Shown piece after piece: positions 1-12,200 of a DNA stretch of 64,000 bases. The stretch is from Oryzias latipes (lineage: Eukaryota > Chordata > Actinopteri > Beloniformes > Adrianichthyidae), in assembly GCF_002234675.1 (NCBI RefSeq), contig NC_019880.2:14869756-14933755 (forward strand). Reading direction: 5' to 3'. The translations under genes were made by a program, and so were the position numbers. The notes beneath the pieces were generated by a model, which was not told the origin of the DNA, searched no databases, and was given only the letters and a program-made list of their open reading frames with translations. Each line of letters starts with the position of its first letter. The first letter of the stretch is position 1.

Positions 1-2235
1 ACTTGGAAGTTAACAGTTCGTCTGTGTTGTGCATGAGGTGACAGGACTCTCAGGCACAAGATGTGTCTCCTGGTGATTTGCCCCGGTTCCCCGCTCTTAA
101 ATGTCAGTCAAGTCTTTTGGTTCAGAAAAAGGGTGTTGCTACTAGATGAGTTTAAAAAGAATCAAGAAAACAGCTACGGTTGGTGAGTCAGAGAGGAGCA
201 TGGTTCTGTAATAAACACACACACGGGAGTGACAGGATGGAACAAGTAGCTATTACTAAAAGAGATGTATTTGGAGATTAAATGAACGCAGAGCATGCTT
301 GGATTTTATGAGGTTTTTACTGGCATCCAATCTGTCCTCTTATATAGTAGGGAAAAAATGTCATGCTTTGTGTCTTATTGTAAATTCAATGAGACATAAT
401 GTTCCTCTGGTACTGGAAAATTAAAAAAAAACCTCTGTGCAACAGAAAGAAAAAAGACCTTGATGGCCCTTATAGACTACATGTGCTAAATGGATTTTTT
501 GTTTGTTTTTCTTTATGGATGTTTCGTTAGTAATATAAATTTCAATGCTTTTTTTGTTTTTATATTTGTTTTTAAATATCTGCACCTTGGATTTGCATAT
601 AAGAAAAAGAAGTTATATTACTGCAGCCATCTGAATAAAATAAGGATGCAGACACTGCATAAATGCATGTGGAAGGACATCTCGTGCAAAAGAGATTACA
701 CGTGCAGAAGACTCAGCGGCTGGCTTGACAGACATGTTAAAGGATCCATTTATCCTCCTAACTTAACTTAAAATGGTAAAAAGCTTCATCTTCTATTAAA
801 GCACAAAACCAAAACATGGGAAATCGCTGGTGGAGACAAAATGTGCCAAGAAGCAAATGAAACCATGAAATTAACAAAACAAAGAGCACCATCTCCTAAA
901 TAGAACTTGAACCAGGAGTGAATATGCCAAGGCAGGAGCGAGATAAAAACTGAGCAGAGTTAAGTAGTTTCTAAAAACCAAATCACAATTTAAAATACAT
1001 GAGAATAAAATTGAAATCCCAGGACCTCACCCTCAAGCAATCAGACTGTAAAAATGACTAATGCTTTTGCATTTTTACTAGATTACTTTTCCCTTTTCTG
1101 AGACTGACTGGACGGCTTTTAAGTTTTGTTTTAATGTCATCTCTTTCTTAGTCACAGGAACTAAAGCCTGTTCCAGCTCTCATCCGACCAAGCAATTAAA
1201 AACTGCACATCCGAACATCCACCCATTATCCATATCTGCATCCTGAGTGGTGTCGTGGGGGCAAATGAAGCCTATTCCATCCATCATACAGCAAAAGCAT
1301 TTTACGCTTTGAACAGGAAGTCAGTCCATAGAAGGGCTTCATTCACAAAGTGATCATCATACTCAATTCCTGAGAGGCAATGAAGAAACACTAGTTTAAC
1401 CTCTTCAACATGTTTTTAGACTGCAGGAGGGGGGAGAAAATTAAAACGTAATACTATGGGTGCTTTTCTCAGTCTATAGGCTCCTACTGCCTCGGCTGCT
1501 CTAGGTGCCTCTGTCAGTCCTGGGTCTTGGGGGCGTAAGTTGGGACATTCACACCTGCCCTATGGGTGAGGTTTTTTTTAGTGGAATGACAGCGGGTGTC
1601 TACCCATGAGTGTTTAGTTGGCTGGAGGCCCCACTGAAACCCTTGTGGTCAGCTCTGGCAGGTCAAGTTACCTAAGTCAGTTAAACCCCCATCAAAGCTC
1701 CGACTGAGGGGACAGTGTTCAGGGGCCTGGGTCTGCTACTGGGGGCTGACGATTACATGCCTCCTCTTTGTGCGTGTAGGGTAGCTGGGCCTGGGGGTGT
1801 CAATGTACCCTGCAATGCCTCTGCCACTTCTGCCTAAAGGCTTGCTTCCCCTCATCTGGGGGGTTTAAAAACTGAGAACAGCTTGGAAAATGTCCCAAAC
1901 TTCCCACTTTATCAAACCAAATTTCCTTAGGCATTAGAGTTTTTGGGGAGGGGTCAGCCTGTGACATACCTTGGATGTTTTTGGCTGAGGATCTTTCCCT
2001 CTTGGTTAATGTTCTGTGCCCCCCATTGTTTATTAATTGCACGTTGGGCGTATGGGGTCCTTTGATGACAGGGCACTTGGACACTGCCAACAAACAGGGG
2101 TCCACAGAGCCCCACCCACTAAATTTCAATTACATCTTTTAGTTCATAGAGGGTCATTTCAGGTTTGGCCTGATGTTTTTGTAAAATATGTTTGGTGACT
2201 GAAGTTAAAGAAGCAAAAACATGTATGGATCAAAT
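1..2235. other. Intergenic / downstream of plcb2; no gene seen
   Basis: No exon-like open frame with splice sites or family similarity was found on either strand. The open frames here are short and low in complexity. From about 1490 to 2130 the base composition becomes clearly richer in G and C than the surroundings, with no coding signal, so this block is probably an inserted repeat that I cannot name. Near 1205-1265 there is a short stretch resembling the dispersed fish repeats seen again near 25090 and 41790. Confidence 0.5.
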
Positions 2236-2241
2236 GTTTAT
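2236..2241 (-). terminator. Candidate plcb2 poly(A) signal
   Basis: TTTATT on the plus strand reads AATAAA on the minus strand, about 1 kb downstream of the plcb2 stop codon. Another AATAAA lies nearer the stop at about 2915. The true cleavage site cannot be chosen from sequence alone. Confidence 0.35.
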
Positions 2242-3228
2242 TGTTAAGCAGTATATTACAGTAAATAGCAAGGACTCCTTTTAAATGTGCCAAAAGTTAT
2301 AAATTGTTTACTAGGCAATTAAAACACACCACCTCAACTATTAAAATGAAGAAAAAAATCCTCTTACAGTGAGCTAAAAATAAAAGCTTTTAAAAAACTT
2401 TTAAGCAAAAATTAAATCTAGCCAAGGGAGTTTTGAAAACTATTGTTCCAGAGTCTCATGTTTAACTTTGTTTCTCTCAACAAGGACATTTCTTACTCAT
2501 TTATATTAATCATACTTAAAGAAATCGACAAACTATTCCTTAAGACAAAATTTAGGCTTCAATTGAGTCCTATTTCTTCAATCTTTATGTTGAATTTAAC
2601 TCATGAAGCAGAACAAGGACAATCTTATCACAACTTTCTGAGCTAATGTTCCATAGCCAGTGTGTAAAAGCTGCACAATTTGAGTGTTTCAAGTGACTTT
2701 GCCTAAACTGTGTTTCCATTAAAACTCATTTCACTCCTAATTCTGTAAAACTGCATATTTGTTTACATCACAGTCTAAAGTAAGGGCTTTGTAGAACCTT
2801 AACACGTATAAAATTAGGCTTTACTGAAGTGTAACTAATAGAGTCACTGCTTCTGTTAGCCTGTAGACCATGTTAAGCCATTTTTATACGTGGGCAAATA
2901 TATTCCTATTGTTGTTTATTATAGAGCTGTGGGCATCAAGATTAGGGAGACTTTCCTTTGGAATATTTTTGTCTCTTATTGATAATATTTTTAGATCAGA
3001 GGAGCAGCGGAAAAATTAGTCAAACCAAAAATGCATTTTCAAACTCTGAACTTCAGAATGTCATTGTTAGTCTAAATCCCTCTAAAGAATAAACGAAGAG
3101 CAAATCAAATATGAACATCTAATCTTTAAACTCTTTTTTTTTAGCTACACCCAAACCTCGGGTTATTAAAAACAAGATTGCAACTAATAAATATAGGTAA
3201 ATCATGCTTAAAGCTCCACTCTGTGAAT

Positions 3229-6200
3229 TTAACCCAAGAAAACATCTCCATAAAAGCCCATTTCTCCAACTCTCTTCTCTCCAGGCTTGTCCACAAGTTC
3301 AGGGAAGTGCGCCCCCATGCAGCTGTTTACTGCCTCTTTAACCTCTGCTGGCAAAGACCTCAGCTTTTGAGTATGCTCCTTTACCGCCTCTTGATTGAGC
3401 TGCAAAAAAGAATAATTTTTAAAATGCATTTATAGCTTATACTGTAAAAAAAAAAAAAGAAGGATCACCACTGGGCCAAAGACTGAGATATTGCATTGAG
3501 TGCAATCTAAGTGGTTAATCAGAAATAATCACTACAGCAAATATTTAATTAATAAGCTCAAAAATGAATGAGTCTCATTCATTTCTTTGTTTTTTGAGCA
3601 TCACTTAAATTCCTCCCCCAGCTTCTCACTAAATAAATAAAAAATGAATTTGTAACACCATTGATGAGACCACAGCATCCATCTGACGTTCACACATCTA
3701 AACCATCTCACATCTCTGCCAGGATTTCTCCAAATTAAAGAGAGTTGTTGTCACTGCAACGCTCTGACATCATTTACAGCTGTGGTAGACTGGTTTGCTG
3801 TTTAAACAGGATGTGTCACCACACAGCATTTACGCAAATGGACAGATGGCTCGTCTTAAAAATGCATCTGAAAAACAGGGATTACTTTTGGGTGTAAATT
3901 AGATTCTAGATCTTTGCAAAGTAAACAAATTGTTAAAGTTTTCACAGAAAAGGTTGTGAGGAAAACATTTTTTTTTTACCAAAAAATTGACTAGTCTGTA
4001 AGTTTAATCAGTTAAAAAACATTCAGGAACTGATCAGAAAGCCCTTTTTTTTTAAAATCTAACTTCAGTCTGCACCTTCTCATGTGCTTTATTAGCATAC
4101 CTGATTCGTCAAGGTCTTGATTTCTTCCAGTGTGGCCTCTTGTTTCCTCATCAGAGCTTCTTGTTGTGGAAAGGACTCTGAAGACTGCTTCAACACAGGA
4201 AAGAACAAAGCATGTCACTCCTGAGAAGCTCCATCGATTTGTGGTTTTAAATGCGTGTGGGGGCATAAATGTGCATGTCGAGTGAGAGATGCACACTGCT
4301 ATTGTGTCCGTGAGCATTTCATCTACTCATGTTCCTCTCAGTGAGTGAATGTATACGTACCCACGGGAGGCAACCTGAGAGAAAGGATCAATACATTTAA
4401 GTAGCAGGTTAGACTTGTCCAGTTGGATTATACAGCATTCGCTTCAATCGAGCATTTAACACTGAGACACTGTTGATTAAATAAGTGATTATGTCACAAA
4501 GTGCTGCTGCAATTAAAGGATAAATGCTGATTGACTTGATTGGCTTGAAACGCAATGCCACCCGAATGTGTGGGGGGCTGAGACATCCACAGTGACTCAT
4601 TAGCCCAGATGTATGAGCTCTGAATTTTGACAAGCTGAGATAAGAAGAGGAGAAGCTCTTAGTGAGTCATGGGCCTCTCACATAGATGAACCCACTCACT
4701 GTAAACAGCCTCTGAGTTTATAGGCAAGCTCGCTCCGGCCACTGTGTGCTGCACTTTATCCAAGACTGTGTGTAAGGGTTTGTGATATGGGGCTTATGTT
4801 GTTCAGAAACCCTTGACTGTGTAGGTGTGCACTGGGTTCAGCAATGTACATCTGTTCCTGTAAGCCACATGTGGGTGTTTGCCAACATGTGACGCAACAT
4901 GCCTATGGTAAGGTTTGGTTGTCTTTTTTTCATGTTTTTACTTTGTAACTATGGTTACAGTGTTAGCCACAATCCTTTCTGAAGCACTTCTCCACAAGGT
5001 GGTTTTTGTTAGGTTTCAGGTGGACACGGACCACATGGGAAAAGCTTTTAAATCAAAATTCAACAGGAGCTTCAACCTTTTTGAAATGTTTTTTGACCTT
5101 TCCTGTCCTGTCTGTGCAATGCTGTCAAACAGATGAATACGTTACATAGATACTAGATTTACCAAATCCTTGATTCTGCAAGTTGTCCCACTTAAAAAAA
5201 TGAGAGAGGTGTGTAATGTTCATCATCACTAAACTGTAAGAGACAGAATGTAAGAGACTAATCCAGGCAATCACATTGCATGTCTTTTTCTTTAGATATT
5301 TTTATAATGGTGCAGAAAATAACTATTTATTCCAAAAAATAACAGCAATTCTGGCCCTTATTTATAATATAAGGGATATATTATAACTTTTTCTTTACGA
5401 AGCTCTTCTATCCTCCACTAATTACACGTGCTACATTGGTACCTGTTTAAACTGGTTCAACTATGTTGATGCAAGAGTGAGCCGGTTTGGCAGTTTCCTG
5501 TTTCAATCTCAGGTTGGGTTAGGACTAGACTACTAAGGAATTTTATGTCAACATTAAGGGGAAAAAAGAGTTTTTTCCAAGGGTCTCCTATGGTCTTTGC
5601 ATTTACTGTTGAAGTGTATTTAGACTGTAGTCAAACTCTTAGAAAGTAGAACAAGTACATAGACCTGAGCAAAACTCTGGAAACTCAATCAGAAGGAAAA
5701 ACGATGCTTTAGAACCTTGACGGGAACTTACTGTATGTGGCCATTCCACTTTATTAATTAACCACAGTCTACTTAAGCACTTCACTGAGCCACAGTCAGT
5801 GCGAAGTATTGTTTGTGCCACTCTGCCTTCTTTACCGAGCTTTTTTATTTGGACCTGATCTTCTGTCTTCTGACCCTGACTCCTTCCTGGATTTTGACCA
5901 CCCTGTCTCTCCTCTAATGATTTCATGCCTCTTACTGACCCCTGCCTGCCTGACCCTGATTTAGTTTGTGGACTTTTAGCTGAGCTAACAAACCTGCTGC
6001 ATTTGGATCCAGCCGTCTGCCTGTTCTTGTGACAGCACCAATAACTGTTTGTTAGAGAGTTAGAGAGAATGATCTATAGAGAGTCTTAGTGTATGAGCAA
6101 ACCTTCATGAGTTTAAGGCCAAATGTGGATTTTGTTTATAATATAGGTTTTGAAAAGCATTCTGCTTCTTCCTTTTCTTTCATCATAAACAATACATGAA

Positions 6201-9200
6201 AAAACTTGTTAATGTATTTGTTCTTATAATCAACAAAGTTGGTTTATTCTGTTTTACTATAGCTGTTTTGTTAAAAATAATTTTAAGGTGAGCAAAACAA
6301 GCGCCAAATAAGATAAAGATTAAAATGATTAATATCCAGCTGATATAAACTCTCAGATGCTATGTAAATTGTCAATTTTCAATTTGTTTATAATGAACTT
6401 CTTGTACTTTCTACTTTAAGCTAATTCACCATCAAGAATCAAACAGCTGTGTTATCAGCTCTTTAGAAAACTATATAAAACTTTTCTTTATGAAAGGTTT
6501 TGTTTGTAGCACTTTATCACAAAGAACAAAATAAGAAGTTTGACAATCATCTATCCTATTGTATGTCTCTGATTTCCAGTTTTACACATATCAATACAAG
6601 GAAAAGTTTAAATTTTAGGTACTTACTACTCCTTCCGATTGACTGGTTTCGTCTAGTACCTCAGTGCTCATCGCTTTTTTCAGCCTAAATCAGGAAGATT
6701 GATGTAATTAATGAATGTGTCAAAAACAGAAACATTTATAGCTTGTTTCATCACTTTTCTATTTAGCTGGTTATTTTGATGAAGGGAAATTGAAATGAAA
6801 GTTAGTGAGGTCTCACTTTGGTTTTTCTGTGGATGAACACTTGGAGACCGTTTTCTTTTTCTCTTTGGTTTCACTGCAATGAAAAGCAAATGCAAAAAAT
6901 AAAGTTGTGAAATCTTAAAAGTAAAAAACGATTCAAATCAAGACCCAAAGAGTTGTGTGTCGAACTGGACTTTATCCTTAAAGTAGACAGGTAGGCGCTC
7001 ACAGCTGTCTTTAGTTTCCCTTTTTTCGTCTAAACACTCGCAAGACAACAGCTGTCTCAATACTACCATCTGCTTGCTGAGGACTCTGAACAACACAACA
7101 AAAGTCAGCCAAGGACATTGGAAGACCCGCCTGCTGAGGTGATTCATTTATTATTCGAGGTATTTTCTTTCAAAATGTCAACTTTTTCACCTAGGATGAC
7201 ACACACATGCAGTGTGGCACCAAAGCCTCGGGGCACAGATTGGACGGACTCAGCTAGGCCCTCTGATTTGTGCGTCATGTCCCAAATGTGTTGAATGTGT
7301 GCTCACACCTTTCCAAAGCCTTCAGCTCACTGGTGTGCTTCTCCATGGCCATCTCCATCAGTTTAGCAAGTCTCTGTCGTTAAAAAGAAATGCAGAAATG
7401 GCTGAGTCACAGTCAATGAAATGTTCTCCATGATCCCTCACTCCAAATACGGAGTTTAAAACTCCTCATACTGCTTTCTGAGGGTGCACCTGCCTTAAAA
7501 TAAATGTTACTTTTGCCCAGATTTTGAACCCTGTGCTGAGAGCACCGTAGTCAGATGCTTTATCAATAGAGCCTCTGAAGCGCTGCTGTTTTGCTGCTTG
7601 TGATTCAAAAAACACAACAAAGAGAGGTAAAATTAGCTGCTGCAGGGGGAAGATGAATGCCTCCAGCATCATGAAAACTAATCCTATTTTTGGACCCAGA
7701 TCATTAAAAAAATAAAGACAGCCCAGAGCTGAGAGTGGCAAGAATGGTTGCTAAAAGAGGAATAGATTAAACTGAGACTCCGTGCAACAACAAGTTGAGC
7801 TTTTCTTTCATTTTCTAATTTAAAAACTCTCATTTATGGATGAGATAATGGGTTTAACCTACTTAACGAGAGTTTGCTAAGAAGCTAATGCATGAATGAC
7901 TTTAGCCATATGTCAATTTTAGCAATGTTCCAATTAAAAGTTTGTTGCATATGGATTTTGGCCTCTGGCTCCAATTTTTCTTATTTTAAAGACCCACTCT
8001 GATGAAAACACTGTTTTTGTTTTTAATACATTCTTTTCATTGATGATGAATGACATATATTAATAAAATCAAGCTTAAAGTTGCATTTCTAAGTTTTTTT
8101 TTTTTAATAATTGTGAATCAAGTGCAGATGAAAAAGTCGTTTGAAAAATAACTTATTTGTGATGTAGAATATATATACTGGTTGGGTCACAAACTCCCTG
8201 CTCTGAGCTCTCAGCGACTGGAAGGGGAAAGGGGGGCAGGGTTGCTCAGTGCCAACGGTCCTGCCCACAATTCAGAGGCAAATTTCTAATGAACTCCTGC
8301 CACTCTGCAGAAACTGTGTCCTAGAAAACAACACAGGTTTTTTGATTCTGGATTTAAAAAATAGCTATATCATAATAAAAACTTTTAAAATAGTTTAAAA
8401 GATGACTGGAGTGAATCTTTAAAAGAGATAATCTCTTCAAGTTTAATATCACTGACCTCTGTGGCACACTGCTCCTTCTTTTTCTTCAGCTGATCACACT
8501 GCTCTGTCCACAGAACCTGCAGCTCGGCCTGCATCTTTTCCCTCTGCTCCTGCACCCGTGACGCCTTCACGCTGCTGTCAGAGGTGTCGTCGTCTCCTCT
8601 GGTGGACGTGCAGCAAAACACAGCATGACATTTGCAAAAGATTATAAACCTAAGAAACCAAACAGCTACAATATTCTTTTTTAATAACAGCTGGCCTTTC
8701 CTGGCAGCTTGTTTAGAAGGAACACTGCAGTAGTGTATTCGACTGCTTTTCCACTGTGAGTCAGGAGTTTTCTGTATTTTGTTTTTAGATCTGCCAAAGC
8801 CATTTATAAATATAACCAAGCTGCAAGTTCTGTGCTCTGATTTTAACTTTTTCCTCATGTCAACACAAATGAAACATCCTTTTTGTGTGAGAAAACAAAA
8901 GCAGCCACATACTCTTTTTTCTTTAAAGAAACTTTCTTTTTGACAGCCTTGAAGACGTCTGAGTATTTCTGCATCAGCTCCTCTTCTTTTTTCTGATACT
9001 TCTTTTCAAACTCTTTCATCTCCCGCTCCTGACGCTTGATGACCTTCAGATAGTTTTTGTGCTGTGTCAGGTGCTCAGTAGTCACAGTTGAAGGCTCTGC
9101 AGCAAACACACAAAGGATTAGTTGGGGGTCAACAATGGAAACATTGAAAACACAAACCTGTCTGAGAGTTGTCCCCTGCTCCCGCTGCCTCAGCTGGGGG

Positions 9201-12200
9201 GGTTGTTTCTTCAGATTTGGGCTCAGCAGAGGCAGGTTCTTCAGAACGCCTGCAGGAGTCCGATACCACCTGCTCTACAACAGGTTCTGATTGTGTATCG
9301 GGCTGGTCTTGTGCATCAAGAACTGCCACAGGCTCTTGGGCAGCTTCTTTCTCTTCTACTGCCTTCTTCGGGGAAGAAGCATCCTCTGAAGGGACTTCAG
9401 ATGAGGGGCCTCCTGCATCCTCAGTAGGAGTTGAAGGAGGATCAGGTTGTGGAGGATCTGCTGCCCCTGGACTGGATTCATGGGCCGCCTGGGCTGACTG
9501 GTCAGCAGCATCAGTAGACGGCGTCTTTTCAGATGTGAGCTTTTCTGGATAAAGGAGAACGATTTCTGATAAAATAATACTTTACTAAGATAAATAAACC
9601 TGGGACTTCAGGGACTCATTACCTGCTGCAGGGGCTGCACTTTCCTTGACTTTATCTGTGGGAGGTTGGACGACAAGAGGCAACTCATACGGAGAAATGT
9701 AGTCAGTAGATGACTGCGGGGGGTAGAAAATAGGACAGGAACAATCTGGCAAAACTGGACATGTTCCAGGAACTAATTCAGCAATGTTAGGAGTTTAGTG
9801 GAAATCTGAGGACATCAAATCATTGTTTGTTGGCCTTGTTACCTCTTTGGGGGTCTTTGTGGTCTTCTCTGTGCCTTTTGTTGGATTAAATAAGGCATCT
9901 GTGAAATCTGACACCGGAAAATGAGAGAAATGTAAGTTGTAATAGTTTTGTCACAAACTTTTCTGTGAAGAGGGTGATCTTTAGATTGTGATTTCTTTTC
10001 AAAGAACGGTAAATGTAGGCTGAGTACCTGCAAAGGCAGCAGGGATGTAGTCCTTAACCTCAATGTACACAAAAAGAGCAGGCAGAGTGAGAGGCATGTT
10101 GCTCTCGCTGCGCAGACAGATGTGATGGAAACCTGCAAGAGCAAAACCAGAATCTTTGGATATTTAGGAAAAACTGATGGAGAACTTCAAACACATTCTG
10201 ATGATTTGGTGTTTAGCTGTTTGTAAATCATGATGGTGGTGCATGTTTGTTCACCTGACTGGATGGCATCGACGGGAATAATTCTGTGTCCCAGAAACTT
10301 CCCATTTTCTTCATGGACCACAATTCTTAAAGAGGCCAATTCTGGAAGCAAAATCTAACAAAAAGAACAAGTTCACTTTACATGTAAGAGTCCTTATTTA
10401 AACCATCTTAATGCCTTCATGACCCACCTTCTCAAAAACAAAAGGCTCCTCATTCCAGACAGGGTTAATGGCGTTGGGTGTGGTGGACCACTTGGTGCGA
10501 TACTTTTTCTTGGGGTCACCGGGGAGTCCGATAACTTCCACTTCCACTCCAGTTTTCACATTCTTATCTGACAGAAACTGTCCTGAGTATATCTAGAAAT
10601 AGAAACAAATGTGCTGTTGGGCTTGCGCCAATACTTCATTAATCCCTGAGGGAAATTACAAAACAAAAAAAATGAAATGCAGTGATCAGTTATAATAAAT
10701 GATTTATGTGCATTTTAATGTAGATTGGTTTGACATCCCAAGATAGACACGATAGCAAGAATGTGGATCTGCCTTGATGGTGAGGGTGCTGGCCACGACT
10801 GTGTCAATCCTGTCGCAAAAAGGGTCAAACTTCTTGTCTCCACGACGCAGGACGTCGTGCTTGAGCAGGTAACCCGTCCTGCCGTTGAATTCAAACAGAG
10901 CCATGTTCAGCTGCATGGGGAAATCTGCAAACACACATAAAGAGTCCATTCAAGCTACCTGTCTTCAGCTTGAGGAGCAGCACTGAGCACAGCAGAGGCC
11001 TGTGCAGTAAAAGGAGGTGCAACACTGCCCCACTGTGGTGAAAAGTAGAAGCTCAGCTTAAGGACACCAAAAAAAAAAATGTTATAAAAAGGAAAACAAT
11101 TCTTTGTTTGTTTCTTCTCTTTTTGCACCATACCCATGGTTTGGTAGTTGAGTGCCACCATCTGGCAGCCAACGTTCCAAAAAGGTTGAGGGGAGTAGTT
11201 GGATGAGTCCATTCTGGTTCCTTTGGGATAAATCCTGCTCATCTGCCTCTTATTGTATCTGAAGAAAATTGTTAAGTGACCATGAATATTTATATTTTTC
11301 ACTGGTCACAAAAATACACTTTTCAACCAATTTTATTTTTTAGGGGTTTGGAACACTTTTCAAGGATACTCGACAAATTCAACTGCAGTCTTGGAAATCA
11401 TTGCTTCCCCTTTGGTTTCCACAAAGGATGAGATGACGTAACTCTTATTTTTCTCTGTGAAGAAAAAAATTATTATTTTTTTTTATGTGTTTACCGTGAA
11501 AATGTTGTAAGGTTAAAGTTAAAGTAAAGTGCACAGGCTCACTTCTGGCATTGTCGAAAGAGATGAATTTGTTTGGCTGAATGTAGTTAACGATGGATGA
11601 CATTGCCTCGTAGGCTGTAACTTCTTGTCCTGCTGTGCCCTGGGTGAGAAAAGAGGAATGGTGTTAACTGATATTTGGGGTCTTTTTGCTGGAAACAGAT
11701 GAAACCTCCATAAAGTACCTCATCAGATGTCTTCATCTTCTCTTCATCTTGTTCTTCTGTATCTTCTTGCTCCTCATTTTCCTCCACAGTTCCTTCTCCA
11801 TCAGCTAAAGGAAGAAAACATTTTGTGACTTTGGGTAAATAACTAAATGTTGGGGTTCAGGAATGTGCACCTTGGTTCTCCTGACTGGGAGATGTTGGGT
11901 TAGTTTCATCCTGGGAGGGACAGTTTGGATCTTGGGGGGTTGCAGCTGCTGCCTGATCGGTGGCTGCTGTGCTGCTTTTCTTCGCCTGGGCTGGTTTTTC
12001 ATGAGAACCCTTCTTGTTCTTAATGAGGATCTTCCCCATGAGCTCAGAGGGGCTGGGGATCTGCTGGCCTGGCTTCAGCTGGATGGGAAAGACAGATTTC
12101 AGAAGATTTTTAGAAAACAAGAAAACAAAACGTATCAGTAAACCAAAATCGTGCTATTATCATTGTAATATTAAGGCAATTTACTATAGTTTGTAGGAAC

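Noticed and set aside
5639-5926. 95-residue charged minus-strand frame as a missing plcb2 coiled-coil exon
   Set aside because: It overlaps a dispersed repeat, lacks convincing splice sites, and does not resemble the missing family block.
9122-9552. Two long plus-strand frames opposite plcb2 exon 25
   Set aside because: They are shadows of the low-complexity exon on the minus strand, with no independent signal.
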